From NCBI RefSeq assembly GCF_000219625.1, contig NC_018203.1, forward strand, positions 543,045-607,044: DNA of 64,000 nucleotides, given 5' to 3'. The notes under the pieces are model-generated. The model worked only from the letters and a program-made list of their open reading frames with translations. It was not told where the DNA came from and did not search any database. The stretch's first letter is position 1. Each line of letters opens with the position of its first letter. The stretch comes from Zymoseptoria tritici IPO323 (Eukaryota; Ascomycota; Dothideomycetes; Mycosphaerellales; Mycosphaerellaceae). The translations under genes and the position numbers were made by a program. Shown here piece after piece: positions 10,844 to 22,989 of this stretch.

Positions 10844-11521
10844 GTGGGTGCGATAAATCCGACGATGAGATATCACCGCGCCTTGACATTGACGACATCG
10901 CGGAAGCAATTGCCACGTGACTGCGTCTGTCGCAACAGGCCACACGTCCGGCCGAGCCCTCGCGAGGTGGAGAAACCTTGCCAATTGAAACCTCACCAGG
11001 TGGAACCTCGCAAGCCGGTACCTAGCAAGCTGCCTCTATGCAATCGACTTCGACCGAGCCGTTTACGTTCGCGGCGAACGGTCCATCCCAAACACCACAA
11101 GGGAAGCGAGGATCCACAAGAGAAGCGAGGTTCTCCGCCGAGCGCTTCGTTCCAATCCTCGGCTGCTTCTACGCAAGCGGCCTCTTCGCAAGCGGCCTCC
11201 TCACAATCGACCTCCTCACAGTCGATCTCCTTACAATCGACTTCGACTGAGCCGTTCACGTTCACGGCGAACGATCCATTCCAAACACCACAGGAGAAGC
11301 GATCGACAGGTTCCTCTCGACCTCCCTCCTCTAGAGCTCCTTCCTCTCGAGCTGCTTCCTCCCGAGGCCGCAGCTCCCGCCGATCTAATAGCTCGAACCG
11401 AAGAGCCGCAAGAATAAGAAGGCATTCCTCGCAACATCCGACACAGTGCAGCTCCTGCCGACCTACCAGGTCTCGAACCGAAGGTGCGCAAGAATACGAA
11501 GCTACTCCTTACAACATCTGA
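10844..11521 (+). CDS. Ser/Gln/Arg-rich low-complexity frame with an internal duplication
   Basis: This open frame of 225 codons is dominated by Ser-Ser-Gln and Ser-Ser-Arg runs (AASSQAASSQSTSSQSISLQ and SSRAASSRGRSSRRSN). About 65-80 bp are duplicated: the segment around 11038-11100 (STSTEPFTF in another frame) recurs at 11235-11300. The composition is driven by the repeat, so coding status is doubtful. It may be the disordered tail of the Cys-cluster fragment just upstream. No family is recognised. Confidence 0.25.
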   Translation: MGAINPTMRYHRALTLTTSRKQLPRDCVCRNRPHVRPSPREVEKPCQLKPHQVEPRKPVPSKLPLCNRLRPSRLRSRRTVHPKHHKGSEDPQEKRGSPPSASFQSSAASTQAASSQAASSQSTSSQSISLQSTSTEPFTFTANDPFQTPQEKRSTGSSRPPSSRAPSSRAASSRGRSSRRSNSSNRRAARIRRHSSQHPTQCSSCRPTRSRTEGAQEYEATPYNI

Positions 11522-11689
11522 CACAGCACAGCACAGCACCGTCTCTTCCGGTGGTGTACACAGTAATAAGCAAGCACGCGAGGTCGACGGGGTCCTTGAA
11601 AGAGGGAGACGAGCATCTTGCACGCAAACGATCGGCATCGAGACGCTCGTTACCTTAAAGACTTGTTGAACAGGTGTCAGCGCATCGAC

Positions 11690-12030
11690 TCTCCGCCGGC
11701 AGATACGTTACTAGATCGCCTAGCTTCTTTATCTAAAAACAATGTTTAGCGCCAAAGTCGCTACTTACCTTAAAGCCTCGAGAGTAATAAAAACCTATAG
11801 GAAGAGCTTAGAGCTCGACGGCTATAGATCTACACCTGTTAGAGCGGTGCAGCATCTGCTACGCTAATACTTAAACGAGCTGAATCGAACACTGCGGGGC
11901 GTAAGCGTTTGCGAGATTATAATAGAGCGTTAGCTACAATAGATAATAATTAATATCGAGTAACCAGACTAAGTGTAGACTACGACGTAGCACAAGTCGC
12001 CTACGAGGTATAATGTACTAGTTCGCACAG
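11690..12030. other. RIP-mutated AT-richer scrap of an old repeat
   Basis: The composition changes abruptly here. TA dinucleotides and TAG/CTA triplets become frequent, as in the retroelements further right, and the flanks are GC-rich. A plus frame reads NRALATID-like strings between TAG and TAA stops. It is probably a fragment of a repeat inactivated by RIP. The family is unknown. Confidence 0.35.
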
Positions 12031-13560
12031 AATGCGGCACCCGAAGCCTATATATTCGAGCTGTTCGGTCCAGAATTAGGAAGTAAGGAGGAATAAGATA
12101 CGGTTCGCTAATTCTTTGATGTTCAGTCCAACGCATACACCGCCGCTGTGCTGGCCAGCAAGATAACCGTACTGCGAAGGGGAATGTAATGGAGCAGACT
12201 TCAGCGGCCCTCTCAAAGGTTTGGAATAGGACATCGTGCGCCATATCTCGTTTCAAATCTCACACCACTGTTCGGGTTACAATCGAACCAGCAACCGACC
12301 GCTAGTCTGCGTACAAGATCATTCGAACGCTAGAGAAAGCCATGGTCAATTTATTGATGCCCGAGAGCACAACGTCCTCGAAGACGTTCCGTATTCTAAC
12401 ATCGTATCGCTTGAAAAGGTCGTCCGCACAACACACTGGATTTGCGAGCTTCAGGAGCTCTGTCACCTCCAGGAGCTTACTACAGCAGCCGATTCGATGA
12501 CTCGAAGTACTGGAGGGAGTATGTATGCATGCCAGTCATTAGACTGAGAGAGCACTAACTGATCTTCGCATGCTGGCTTGTGAATGGTACACATCTCTCA
12601 GATACCGTTTTCAAGCAGCTTGTTGACCTTCTATCAGACCCTTTCCCTCCTTTCTCCACGCTGGTAGCCGATCGATATTTTCTCGGCATGGCCAATATGA
12701 ACCTCCAGCCCTTCTTGGCATCGATCCGCCTATGACCACAATGTCGTCGGCAATTATGATCAAGACCATCGATAATATGGACCGAAGGAAACCTTTTTCC
12801 TCTTTGAACACTTCCATCGCTCACTGGCAATCCGTACGCGACCTAACGGTGGCCTCAGACGGAGTTAACGGTCCAACGGAAGAGACGTTGGAAGAACACT
12901 CCTCCGTCCGTACGGACGAGGCTGCCCCTGAGCTTGGTGATGGAGAATGATGCGGGTGAGCTGCTATGTCAAAGGCTCCGATGCAGCACCAACAAGTCGG
13001 TCTGAGGAGATGGAGATTGAGTTGATTGTGGAGATGAAGTTGAGATTGGGCAAGCAATATGCTCCCTGCGTCAACTGGCTTGCCCTTGTATGTCGATACG
13101 GATCAGGCAAACCTGGTCCCGCTTTTGGAGCAGATGAAATCTGCGAAGGCGCTGTAGTTAAGAACCGGATTTGACGCAGTCCTCCTTGCTGTTGCCCTTG
13201 TTCTCCTGCACGACATGGACACGTTACTTCTCCTCGGACGAGCAGTGGAACCGAAAGGATGGCTGAAATTTGCTGGAGGTTCCCATCGAAATCGTAAGAG
13301 CATTAGTATCCGAGAAAGTGTCAGCCGTTTCAAGCCTCGAAGAACTCTGCGCAGATCATCAGGGCCCGCGCGATCTGGACCATACGAGCACGAACAAGAC
13401 GAGGAGGGAGGAGAAGATGTCGAATTCGAGCGCACCAATGCTGGATTTGCGGGTCAGAGTGCGAAACGCTCGATTGAGCACTGGGTTCGCAGATGACCGA
13501 GCACCCAAGCTACGCACTACGAAGATGCAATCCGCAATAGCCACAGCACCGAGCTAAGAA
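12031..13560. other. Relic zone, small frames only
   Basis: A 72-codon plus frame (12732-12950) and pieces such as STGLPLYVDTDQANLVPLLE (about 13075-13130) look protein-like but end at nearby stops. I cannot assemble a gene or name a family. Confidence 0.25.
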
Positions 13561-13569
13561 GTTATCGCT

Positions 13570-13940
13570 CTTGCTAATGCGATGGCCCACTTCAAGCCCC
13601 CCGAAATGATCATCGACGGTACGTCGCCAATCATCTCCCATCGCATCTGCTTACTGACATTTCCAGGATGCTGTATGACTGCTGCTTGTTGCCACGGCGT
13701 TGCTCATCTTGGATCTCTGATGAGCGAAAATTCCAGTCAAGACGCTCTCCTTGCGATTTGTACCGGCTCTTGCCAATCAGGGCTCATATGCAAGGTCAGA
13801 TCCGGGTCTTCTATTCATACAAAAGACCCGCAAGACTATCGAAACGAGGACATCGTCCCGTGACATCCAACCCTTAGGGCACCCAAAAACCGTAGCGAGA
13901 AGCACGATTCCAAAGTTCCGCCAGCAGCTTCGCTAATCAC
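13570..13940 (+). pseudogene. Possible DJ-1/PfpI-type fragment with an intron
   Basis: The frame MAHFKPPEMIID leads into GTACGTCGCC, followed about 35 bp later by CTGACATTTCCAG, a convincing fungal intron (about 13621-13665). The downstream exon reads SENSSQDALLAICTGSCQSG. The LLAICTGS string resembles the nucleophile-elbow region (x-x-I-C-T-G-[SA]) of DJ-1/PfpI proteins. After it the frame is lost: the expected continuation appears to move to another frame (ALANQGS). The evidence is one motif plus one intron, so the family call is weak. Confidence 0.28.
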
Positions 13941-14870
13941 TTGTCAGAGCCGCTCCACTCAGTGGTTAGCGTTGGGGCGGTGTGCCAAAAGTTACCGGGC
14001 TCAGGCAGTAATCAAAAGACTACACGTTGTCCTTAAAACCATTCTCCACCTAAGGAAAGCTCGAAATTGCCACCATAAGCTGCAAGTTGCCTCTACGAAG
14101 CATACCTCGGACTTCCGTCGAGCATCAAGATCTTGGCTAGCTTCATCTTCCACCTCAAGGATCTGCAAAGATCTAGCACAACAGAGCGAAGGCGCCGCTT
14201 TCGTCGACGATGCAGGTCTGGAGGCGCATCTCCACCACATGACATCAAGGAGACTGCACCTTCACCCATCGGATGCGTTGATTAAGTCAAAGGGCGCGAG
14301 ACGATCCGACTGGTCTTTAAGCCCCACAAGCCCGCTTCTCCCTCCATATCGTCGACAGCGCCACATCTCTCCACCGAATGGACTTCATGGCCCGTGGCGA
14401 GCTCTCGACCGACACACACATCTCGCAAAATTCATGCCCATACTGCAACGACTGGCAGACGAGTTCAAGATTGCGAAGCGGTCGTGATCATGATTCAAGC
14501 TGTGGCTTAGGCCAATAGAAGTACCTCAGCGATGTTCAACCCAGATCCGAAGAAGCTAATCGAAGGCAACAGCATTGCTCATCCCACGACGAGACTGTCG
14601 ATGCAGAGGGTCGTGGTGAGACGATGATTCGCAAGATTTATGATCCGCCGTGTCTGATGGAGTCGGATTGCATGTCTGCCGTGACAGAAGAGGGCATCAA
14701 CGATCCGGCGCCGAAGGATTTGGAGAAGGATTTGTGTTTGTAGGAGAGAAGAAGACGGCAGCAAGAACATGGACATCAGGTCAGCCTAGTGTGATCAGAA
14801 AGCTGCTATGCCCAGCTTCGACCCACCGCATCGTCACGCTTGCCACATGTTCCAAGGACTTTCGTGACGG
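13941..14870. other. No supportable gene
   Basis: Overlapping frames up to 171 codons (13972-14487, plus) show no recognisable motif and no consistent intron signals. Confidence 0.25.
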
Positions 14871-14874
14871 CGAG

Positions 14875-15065
14875 CTTTACTAACGCCAATTCGCACGCCT
14901 ACAATTTCATCGCCAGCTCACCGAGTCTCCGCAGTCGAGATGCAGCCGACATAGAGCGACCGCTCAACCTGGAGCGACCAATTACACCAATCGCCGACGA
15001 TAGCGGCAATTTCAAGGCCGTGGTGCGAGTACGATATTTCATCGGTCGGTGCAACGAGCACAAAT
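14875..15065 (+). pseudogene. Dispersed gene family A, fragment 3 (C-terminal module)
   Basis: The plus frame reads AYNFIASSPSLRSRDAADIE, then RPITPIADDSGNFKAVVRVR and YFIGR. This matches SSPSLRSRDAVDMERPLTPI, DSDGDNGKVVIRVRRF and IKR of the open copy at 18398-18856. A short extra unit (RPLNLE) is inserted. Nucleotide identity over about 150 bp is obvious by eye (shared CCGAGTCT-CGCAGTCGAGA core). The fragment starts and ends without a complete gene around it. Confidence 0.5.
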
Positions 15066-15950
15066 CCGCTGGCGGAGTACATCGTTACTTCAATCGAATG
15101 TTTCTTATATCAAAGGTGTCGGGTAGTCTGTCGTCGATTGGGATAGGCGGCATGGCAAGATTCATTGCAGAAGGCGAAGGTCACCTGCCAGACAATGCAG
15201 CTTTCTCGGTAATCTTCTTATCCCGATTTACGAGTCAAGCGATCCCGACCTGTCTCCCGTTCCTATCGGCGACCTCTCAACCTAGGACATATCGATCACG
15301 ACTCTGTGCATGATACGAACAGCCCGAAGGGCGGGCGAGCTTTTCTCTATAGACTCGATAAGACTCGGAGGTCTGTCACTGAAGCCGAGAGCGACGGAAA
15401 CCGATGCTGGAGCCATGGGAAGCGACTTCATGGTATTGGAAGCGTATACTGTGAATAACCTGCACGACCAGAACATCCCCTCTCCGAGTCCTGAGAGTCA
15501 TTCAAACAGCGAGGTCTACACCCCTTCGGCTCTGGTGACCACGTCTCCGGCATTTGAGAACTTTCCGTTGGGGAACTCAACAAGAGCGATCTTCTCGGCT
15601 TCGAGATATTGAACTTGAGGAACAAAGTGTTCGCCTTCCTATCGCATCCGCCATTCTTGAAACGGAGCTGTACTAGCCGGCTCGGAGCTCTTGTCCCATA
15701 TGATCTGACGCAGCGCAGCGGCAGGAATAATTCAGTCGATTATCTATCCTCCTATCAACTTCATGGCCCTGCCGCCAGATGGTGCATGGAAGGACGCCTC
15801 GCCAGCATGCTTTCTCACCTGCAGCGTATCCACACTGCGCTTAGATATCGTCTTGCCTTCATGTCCATCTGCATTACTGATATGATCGCTTTCGATCGCC
15901 TAAGCCATCAGGGTTTATTACCAACAACTGCCGCCGGCTTTCCCTTCTTT
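15066..15950. other. No supportable gene
   Basis: There are frames of up to about 100 codons and the start of a 320-codon frame that begins at TTG (15609). No motif is seen. Confidence 0.25.
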
Positions 15951-15954
15951 TTCT

Positions 15955-16300
15955 TGACCGCACCCTCCTGGACCGCGATTGGAGGTCTGCCCCGCCAGAG
16001 GACTTCTTCGGCGAGCATGACTTTGACAGCGACATTGATCTGGACATGGGGGAGGCACTGGTTTTGGGTGGCATACGGCTCCCAAGACAGCCTTCTCGGC
16101 AGAGCTCACTCCAACAGGCGCCTCGATTGTCTTCTTTCCTTCTCCCTCTCATCCTCGTACCCTCCTGGTCCGTCATCTGGGGTCTGCCCCGGAAGGGGAC
16201 TTGTTCGGCGAGACGAATTTGACAGCCACATCGATCGGGGTGCGACTTGGGTGTCATCAGCTGTTCCGAGCTCTTCAGCAGACTCCTCTCCAAAAGCAGA
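15955..16300. repeat. Diverged tandem duplication of about 185 bp
   Basis: The segment around 15956-16090 (ACCCTCCTGGACCGCG, then GGTCTGCCCC, then CTTCTTCGGCGAG) recurs around 16158-16270 (ACCCTCCTGGTCCGTC, GGTCTGCCCC, CTTGTTCGGCGAG). A Gln/Lys/Pro-rich short-period repeat (CTCC/CAAAAGCAGA pattern) follows at 16265-16370. It is not clearly coding. Confidence 0.4.
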
Positions 16301-16590
16301 CTCCTCTCCCGAAGCAGACTTCTCTCCCAAAGCCGACTCCTTCCCCGGAGCAGACTTCTTGTCCGAACCCACACGAGCAGGTGCCTTGATCAGATCAAGT
16401 TTCAGGCCGGAACCAACGTCGAATCTCTACCAGACCTGCGTACATACTCACTCCTCAATTCGTCCTCCACTCCGACTCAACAGTATCATCCATACTAAAC
16501 AGCAGCATGATATACTAGCCGCCTCTTCAGCAGCAAAACTCCTGCTAGTCATGGTATACACTCAGATTTAGCAGCCTAGTATTAAGAAAC

Positions 16591-16722
16591 ATGGCTCAAG
16601 GCTACTCCTCCCCCATTCCCTCCGCTATGGAAACCTCCAAACTCGCCGACTTGACCTATAAGAGGAATCTCGGCGGCGCACGCTTGCTCCGCACCGTCAT
16701 CCACCCCTTCCGTGACCATTAA
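16591..16722 (+). CDS. Small frame of 43 codons, unrecognised
   Basis: ATG at 16591 starts MAQGYSSPIPSAMETSKLAD and ends at TAA 16720-16722. The composition looks protein-like, but it is short, and the downstream protein-like stretches (RYSSASGKTARDLTNLL at about 16723-16775) are in another frame. It may be the first exon of a broken gene. Confidence 0.22.
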   Translation: MAQGYSSPIPSAMETSKLADLTYKRNLGGARLLRTVIHPFRDH

Positions 16723-17219
16723 GCGCTACTCCTCTGCCTCCGGCAAGACTGCCAGAGATCTTACGAATCTATTGTCCTTGTCATAAGTCTGACCACTGCG
16801 AGTCGTCATCTGCCGGCGCAATTTCCGAGCAGCGTAATCTCTTCTATTCGATTTGACAAGCGGATGTACTCCCAGGTAACCGGTCCGGCTGTACTGGACT
16901 GACCGTCAAGCGATGCACAAGAGGGAAAAAGCGGCGGTATGGTTCAGATGTCACGGTAAGTCAGACAGCCGCAAGAGTCATCGGACGCCATGTGCAATGG
17001 TGAGGTCGTCAAGGCACACAGTCCGGACCGTCCCCAAGAAAGTCATACGCTGGCAGCGTTGGGCGATCCGCCCGCTTTCAATCTCACCGCCGGTCCAGAA
17101 TTTCCACGGCCTGTGGTCGTTTCTCCGCACCAACAATCGTACCGCAACACACTCGGCGCAGTCGTAGTCCGAGTCTCAGTCCTACAACCCTCGTTTACTT
17201 AGCAGAGCAGGCCGAAACG

Positions 17220-18015
17220 TCACAAGATCTGGAGCCAGACTCGAACGACAAGTTCAACAGCAGCAATAGCAAAGATCATGGCGATCAGTATTGGATCGGG
17301 CAATGCGGTATGCCAATATGGGTTCCGGATCCTCCGCTCCTGGTCGACGACATCTGCCGATGACGCAACTGAGAATGGCAAGGACGAATGGCGGCCACGG
17401 CGGCCACAGCGGCCACAGCGGATACGACTGTGGATCTTCAGATCTGCTGCCTTTAGAGTTGCTGCCTTCAGATTCACTGTTCCCGAACCCTCTGCTCCCA
17501 AATCCAGCGTCGCCGTTATATGCAGCGCAGCCCGAGCCAAAGCTGACCTAACACGAGCAGTAGTTGGCATCGCATCTCCAGTATTCGCCGGCCCTTTGCA
17601 GATTGGCACCCCAGTACCGGTCGACATCCCAGGTTGCGTCGAAGTCGGCATTCCAGACGGAGCACCCGTTGAAAATGCTACGGCGGTTCCTGCGGCCCTC
17701 TGCGGCTTAGGAGAGGTCGGGACTGTCGACGGTGGAGGTTTTTGCATTGTCTCTGAGTGGTTGTCAGTGACGGGCTGAGGCTTTAGAGATGAGGGACGAG
17801 CTTACATTGTTGTATCGACCTCTTCCGCTCCCACCGGAGGACGTACTGTCAGAGAAGCTCTGCGGAAGATGATAACAGACGCCACGACTCGGGGTCGGTT
17901 CCTCGCTGCAGATGACCGCCTCGATTCTCAGCTGTAGCCTTTCTGCGCTCGACTTGCTTCGCTGAGACCCCGCTGCGGGCTTCTGCTCGGCCGCCGGATG
18001 GTTCGACGTGCTCAT
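17220..18015 (-). CDS. Hypothetical Ser/Thr/Pro-rich protein with a C-terminal membrane segment, two exons proposed
   Basis: On the minus strand ATG at 18015 starts MSTSNHPAAEQKPAAGSQRS and the frame reaches GRGRYNN. A GTAAGC donor follows, then a CTGAC branch site and CTCAGAG acceptor region near 17752. Splicing to ACAATGCAAAAACC would continue into the 175-codon frame ending at 17220. That frame is Pro/Ser/Thr-rich, then basic, and ends in a hydrophobic helix (PILIAMIFAIAAVELVV) followed by a few residues, as in a tail-anchored membrane protein. Which acceptor AG is used decides the frame. No family is recognised, and a competing plus-strand frame of 166 codons exists. Confidence 0.28.
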
Positions 18016-18397
18016 GGCCTGAGCCCTCCGTCACATTCATTATTTCAGCTACCGAGCGTAGCTACCTCGCTCAGGTCCATTATTCCCGCCATCTCGAGCG
18101 TATCCGGCATCCTCACTCCCACTGGCGGCAGAGGGGTTCGCCCTCCTTGCGACCCTCCGGAGACCGCTGAAAGAATGCTCTTGTCAGTCGTATCATGCAA
18201 TCGCACACTGCCCGAGACCGTGCATGTACGTTTCCCGTCCGGCCACAGGCGAAGATCCACGTGTAGTACCCATCGAAAGTGAGATCTAGAAACGCCTCTC
18301 CCAACGAAGCGTAGACATCGTGTTGTGGGTTTTCGTCGTTTCGTAATCAGGACGACTTGTCGAATGGGAATAAGTCGTCTCGAGCTGTTTGCGTCTT

Positions 18398-18856
18398 CTA
18401 ATCTTGCGTGACTGGATTCATGCGAATGATGCATAGTGATTGTTTCTCAAAGTCTCGCTTGATGAAGCGTCGCACTCGGATCACGACTTTCCCGTTGTCG
18501 CCGTCGCTGTCGATTGGTGTGAGCGGTCGTTCCATGTCAACTGCGTCTCGACTGCGAAGACTCGGGGAGCTTGCGGTGGAATGGTAGGTGTGAAGGTCGG
18601 AGGTAGAGGAGCTCGATTCGCTAGAGAGAGAGACCGGACTTATTCGACTAAGGCAGGGTGATTGTTTTCTCCACGTCCGGCTTGGTGAGTCGTCGTATTC
18701 GAGGACAACCTGTCCCTGGTTCGGCCTGCTAGATTCGAGCTGTTGTTGGTTCGTGCCTCCCGGCGGTAGCGGAGGGAAAGGTAAAGGACTCGCCTTAAGC
18801 TGCTGTATGCGGTTGAGAAGGGGAAGATGCCCTCGCTTCACAGCGATGTTAGCCAT
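18398..18856 (-). CDS. Dispersed gene family A, open copy (152 codons)
   Basis: ATG at 18856 starts MANIAVKRGHLPLLNRIQQL and the frame is open to 18398. The N-terminal amphipathic helix (VKRGHLPLLNRIQQLKA) corresponds to QLKREHAYLLNRMQKLEA in other copies. The middle is Pro/Ser-rich. The C-terminal module is SDLHTYHSTASSPSLRSRDA, DMERPLTPIDSDGDNG, KVVIRVRRFIKRDFEK. The 5' flank (18860-18990) has a CT-rich strand and is conserved in fragments 2 and 5. It is the only one of five pieces in the window with both modules in one frame. Function is unknown; it is small, charged and probably nuclear or cytosolic. Confidence 0.45.
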   Translation of the reverse strand: MANIAVKRGHLPLLNRIQQLKASPLPFPPLPPGGTNQQQLESSRPNQGQVVLEYDDSPSRTWRKQSPCLSRISPVSLSSESSSSTSDLHTYHSTASSPSLRSRDAVDMERPLTPIDSDGDNGKVVIRVRRFIKRDFEKQSLCIIRMNPVTQD

Positions 18857-18989
18857 GTCGGCGGATGTACTTGGCGGCACCGTGGAAGTGTGAGGGAGTT
18901 AGGTCGAGGGAGTTAGTTGGAGGAAATGGTATAGAGAGGTGAAGTAAGATGAAAGAGAAAGAGAGAGACTTGGCAGTAGAAAGAGGAGG

Positions 18990-21480
18990 AGGCAAGTCTG
19001 GGAGAGAGGAGGGTGAATGTCGGCAGAGCATGAGGTTGGCTCATGCGTGGGGCTGAGCGTGATCTTTACACGACCAAGGCGTGGACTCGAATTCCGTCGC
19101 AGCGTTCTCCACCTCCAAGCTTAAGCTAGTTCTACGACATGACCATCACCATCTCCAAAGCCAAGACCAAGTCATGACCACCTCCCCTTACACACCTACT
19201 CCTCATACACACCTACTCCTCATCCCTCCTCCATCATCTCGCCCAATCCTCCGAATCCTACCCACCTCCACCTCCGCATCCGCCACTCATCCTCTCCGGG
19301 GATTCCATCTCTCTCGCTCCCGGCTCCGGCAGCGAAATGCAAGCTTAAGCGGTATATAGAGAGAGGAAAAGCAGCAAGAGGAAAGGTGGGAAGGGAACAA
19401 ATAGCAGGGTCGGGTGGAAGTGGAAAGGTGGATGTCGCATGTCGTCATTGAAAATGTCAGTGTGCCTGAGGCATGAACGAAACGTCGTCCAGCTGAGCGA
19501 ACGGCAGCGTTCTGATGGAGCATCGACCTCGTCTTTTCTTCCCTTTGAATACCACTTCGCCGCATCATTCTCGAACCGGCCTGGGTGGATTCATACAGCG
19601 AAGAAGACACGCGCACAGGACTTCACCGGATCTCCACCCCGCCAGCGTGCGCGCCTGGAGACATCGCATCACAAGCAGCCAGCGCTGACGGACATCCGCG
19701 TCCACGACGAACGCTGCAACTCGCGTCCACGAAGGAGCGTCCTCGCCGCACGCCGAGCGCACAATATGGCTGACACCAGCATGCAACGCCCAACAAAGGC
19801 ATCCTCCAAAAATCGTCCGAACGCACCGCACGAACGACTCCGCCGCATCCATCACCAAATCGCAACGAGCACGCATGCGAAAGAGCACAGCATTACCAAG
19901 CGGCACAAGCGAACGAGGTGGACATTGTAGATGACAGCGAGCTGTGCATCCCAAGTGATCTTAATGATATTCTGAAAGAGGCGAGTCTGCCAACATACAC
20001 GGTCATCTGCTACATCTCGGCTGTTTGGCCATAGAGGACTTCCGTACGACCGAAGCAGAGCCAGGGAGGCATGCTGCTCAAGGTACGACTGGCCATGGCT
20101 AGTAATGTCGAGTCGAAGGCCCAGCGCTGGCGTACTCGAGTCTGCCTCTGTGTGGATACTTCCAGGTACAGTCCGTGAGATGAGTAGCTCAAACTCCGAA
20201 CCGCAAAGTAAGTGGTCTGTTTCGGTTTTGGACAATGATGCTCAGGCATGCATGACCATCCGCACGTCGCAGAAGGTCTCCCACCGTCGCAGTGAGCCCT
20301 GACCCTCATCTCAATGTTGCCGTCGACATTGCCGGCAACGTGGCCCTCACCACCAACCCCCTCCCTCCTCGCCGCAGACCTCGCGAGTCTCCGGCCACTA
20401 CTCTATTTCCCATGTCCTCCCGCTTTCTCTTCTCTCTGATTCGGTTCCGTTCAGACACGCGTCTCTTTACTCCATCGAAGCCAACAATGCGCAGAAATCC
20501 CCTTTACATACGACCCACTGTACGAGGAATCAATCGGCATATCCTCGACCCATTCTAATCGACTCAGCTGCAACACAACATCACATCACGATACACGCCA
20601 CTCCCGTCTCTGCGGAGTACTATACGAGATCACAGCATCGTCTGCGCAGCGGCCTGATATACACATCTCCTGTCTACTCATCAACGGACATCAGAACAAC
20701 CAAGCCAACGCGCAGCAAATTCCGGCCATCACGAAAGCTGGCCGCACGCGGTCTACTCGTCCTGAGAATTTTACCTGCCCGCGGATCCGTTCTGGTTTCC
20801 TTGCCAATGGAAATCAAGACAAGTACTCCACGCCCCGACCATTTTTTTTCGAGGCTGGTGACGGCTTGGCCGGCGAACTCGGACCTGCTCGCAGTGTTTG
20901 ACTGTTTCCTCTTCAGCAAACATCAGAACAACCATCCCACCAGCTCGTTCCGGCTTCCGCTCATACTCGGAAAACATACCCATCACCCGAGTCGAGTATC
21001 ACCCAACCAGGCTGCCACGCTACCCACTCTACCCACTCTCCCGGCTTGAGCAGGCAGTAGACACCACCACTGAGACGAACGATCATCTCCGGGAGCGGCG
21101 AGGTGGAGTCGGACTTCCAGGTCGAGAATACACCGAGTCATCCTTGACGGCGTCAACATGTCAGTCAGCGTGCGGATGGAGGAGGTGCTGGGAGGCGAGA
21201 GGAGGGATTGATGGCGAAGAAGTGCACTTGAGGAGTGGCGGATCGAGTGGTCGTGTCTGTTGGAAAGGAGAGGTGGGGTTGGCGTGCGGTGGTGTGGTGC
21301 GGTGCGAGGAGCAGACTGGAGTCGAAAGCTTGGAGAAGTGCTCTAAAGCAATTTCTGGCGGTCCGAAGGCAGAGTTCATAGGCAGGGATTGATGGTCAAT
21401 TTGTTTTCGCCAGTTGCTCCTAGCCGCTGTTTCATTGATGAGACTAGCTCCCTCTTCAAGATTCTGCGGTTGGTGAGACA
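18990..21480. other. Relic zone, no supportable gene
   Basis: Frames up to 224 codons on both strands overlap each other, and many are simple His/Pro/Ser- or Arg-rich translations. A CATCAGAACAACCA string recurs at about 20691 and 20921 with similar following text, which suggests an old local duplication. The minus-strand 20674-20986 frames share AGG/VG-x-VVLM. Confidence 0.25.
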
Positions 21481-21483
21481 TTG

Positions 21484-21670
21484 TGCACTCACGATTGTCT
21501 GAGCGAGGGGAGAGCAGGATGGGATGAAGCGAAGGAAAAGCAGGATGGGATGAAGTTGTCGCGAAGAGAGACGAGAATGGGAAGACGAGAATGGGAAGAC
21601 GAGCAAGGAGTTGACGAGCAAGGAAAGACGAGAAGGGAAGCGGAGATGGGCAGGGAAGACGAGAGCAGCT
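21484..21670. repeat. Purine-rich low-complexity tract
   Basis: AGCAGGATGGGATGAAG occurs twice, and GACGAGAATGGGAA and GACGAGCAAGGA repeats follow, giving a strongly G/A-biased plus strand. The long minus-strand Leu/Ser/Pro frames here are its translation and are not gene evidence. Confidence 0.5.
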
Positions 21671-22980
21671 GGTGCATGTACAGACGGCGATACTGCTGAG
21701 TTGACCATTAGCATGAATGACAGCCTGACGAGGCTGGCGTCTTGCTGCGGTAAATTGAGCGGTGGATCTCATTTGTTGTAGACATTTAGCAGGGAGTTTG
21801 AGGGGCTTGGGAGTAGTCAGTCGATCATGAAGCAATAGCGAAGAAGAGATTCATAAGGCGAGACAAGAAGCGAGAAGTGGGAAGAGGTGAGAGAGGCGAG
21901 ATCAGGTGAAAGAGGCGAGACTGCTCCTAAGCCCCGTACGAGGTACCGAGAATGGTATATGCAGCGGGAGGGGCCTTGCAAGCGTATGCGCTTTCACGCG
22001 AGCGTGAGCTATCGACACTTCTGCACTGCAAGAACGATCAAGGTGCAGAGCTATTTGTACACGAGAAAAGAAGATATGCTTCAGCCACGCCATGCCCTTT
22101 GACGAGACTGAAATTCCAATCTGTAATTCGAGAAGTGAGGTTGGAGGCGAAGCCGTAAGTGAGCATTAGTAAGTTGTAAGCGGAATGCCACACTTGACTA
22201 CACTTGACCATGCCATGGCGCAGTAGGAAGGTACACTGTGTATGGATCAAGATGGGAGTTTTCAGTCACACAGAAAAAGGTGGGTTGTGGGTAATGCGGC
22301 AGATATACCAGGGGATGTGTTTGGTCAGGAGAGGCGTTCAGCATTTGGAGAGCAAAGCGGATCAGTTATCAGACTCCAGCTCACAAAGGGCTGCTGCGAT
22401 GCTAATGGACCAGGAGCTGAATGCTGAAATGTCCACAGTCGGAAAGCTCTCGGAGGAGCGGTGCGAGGGTGGAGAGATGCATTTTGCAGGGGTGGAGAGA
22501 TGCATTTTGCAGGAGCCATTCATAGAGCGGGAAGACTTAATGTGGGCTGTTGAGGAGAGAGCGCTGGGTGCGAGAGTGGGCCAGGAGGGCAGGATCTCGG
22601 CTGGAACGGTTTGCTAGTCGACAACCCTTTCCAGACGGAATTTGGGGATTGAAGATGACACTGCCACACCCCGAAATGTTTCTGGGGATAGCTAGGTCCA
22701 GCGGATCGAGCGCAGCTACTTGCGCTCGATGAGCGAGTACGCAAGCTGGAAAATGGCGGGAAGGAAAGAAGCGGGACAAGTCCGGCAAGAAACCATCTCC
22801 CGAGTGGAGACGGTCCGCGAGGAATCATCGAGCAGGAGGATGGGCTGGCAAGGGAGAACTGGGAGCGCACGAATGAGTCTCAAAATTGAGGGATATGTGC
22901 GTGCGCGGGAGACGCTGGGCAAGCAGATGAATGCCGGTGCTCGGAACGACAGAGCGTGAAGGATGCTGGCTGAGATGACA
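21671..22980. other. No supportable gene
   Basis: GAGGCGAGA-type simple repeats lie at 21855-21925. A 22-bp direct duplication (GGTGGAGAGATGCATTTTGC) is at about 22468 and 22491. Small frames only. Confidence 0.3.
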
Positions 22981-22989
22981 TGCTGACTG

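Noticed and set aside
13960..14040. tRNA-like stretch around GTGGTTAGCGTTGG
   Set aside because: It has an A-box-like string only; no B box or pairing arms follow.
15609..16571. 320-codon plus-strand frame as a gene
   Set aside because: It starts at TTG, crosses a tandem duplication, is composed of repeat-derived Ser/Pro/Gln and has no motif.
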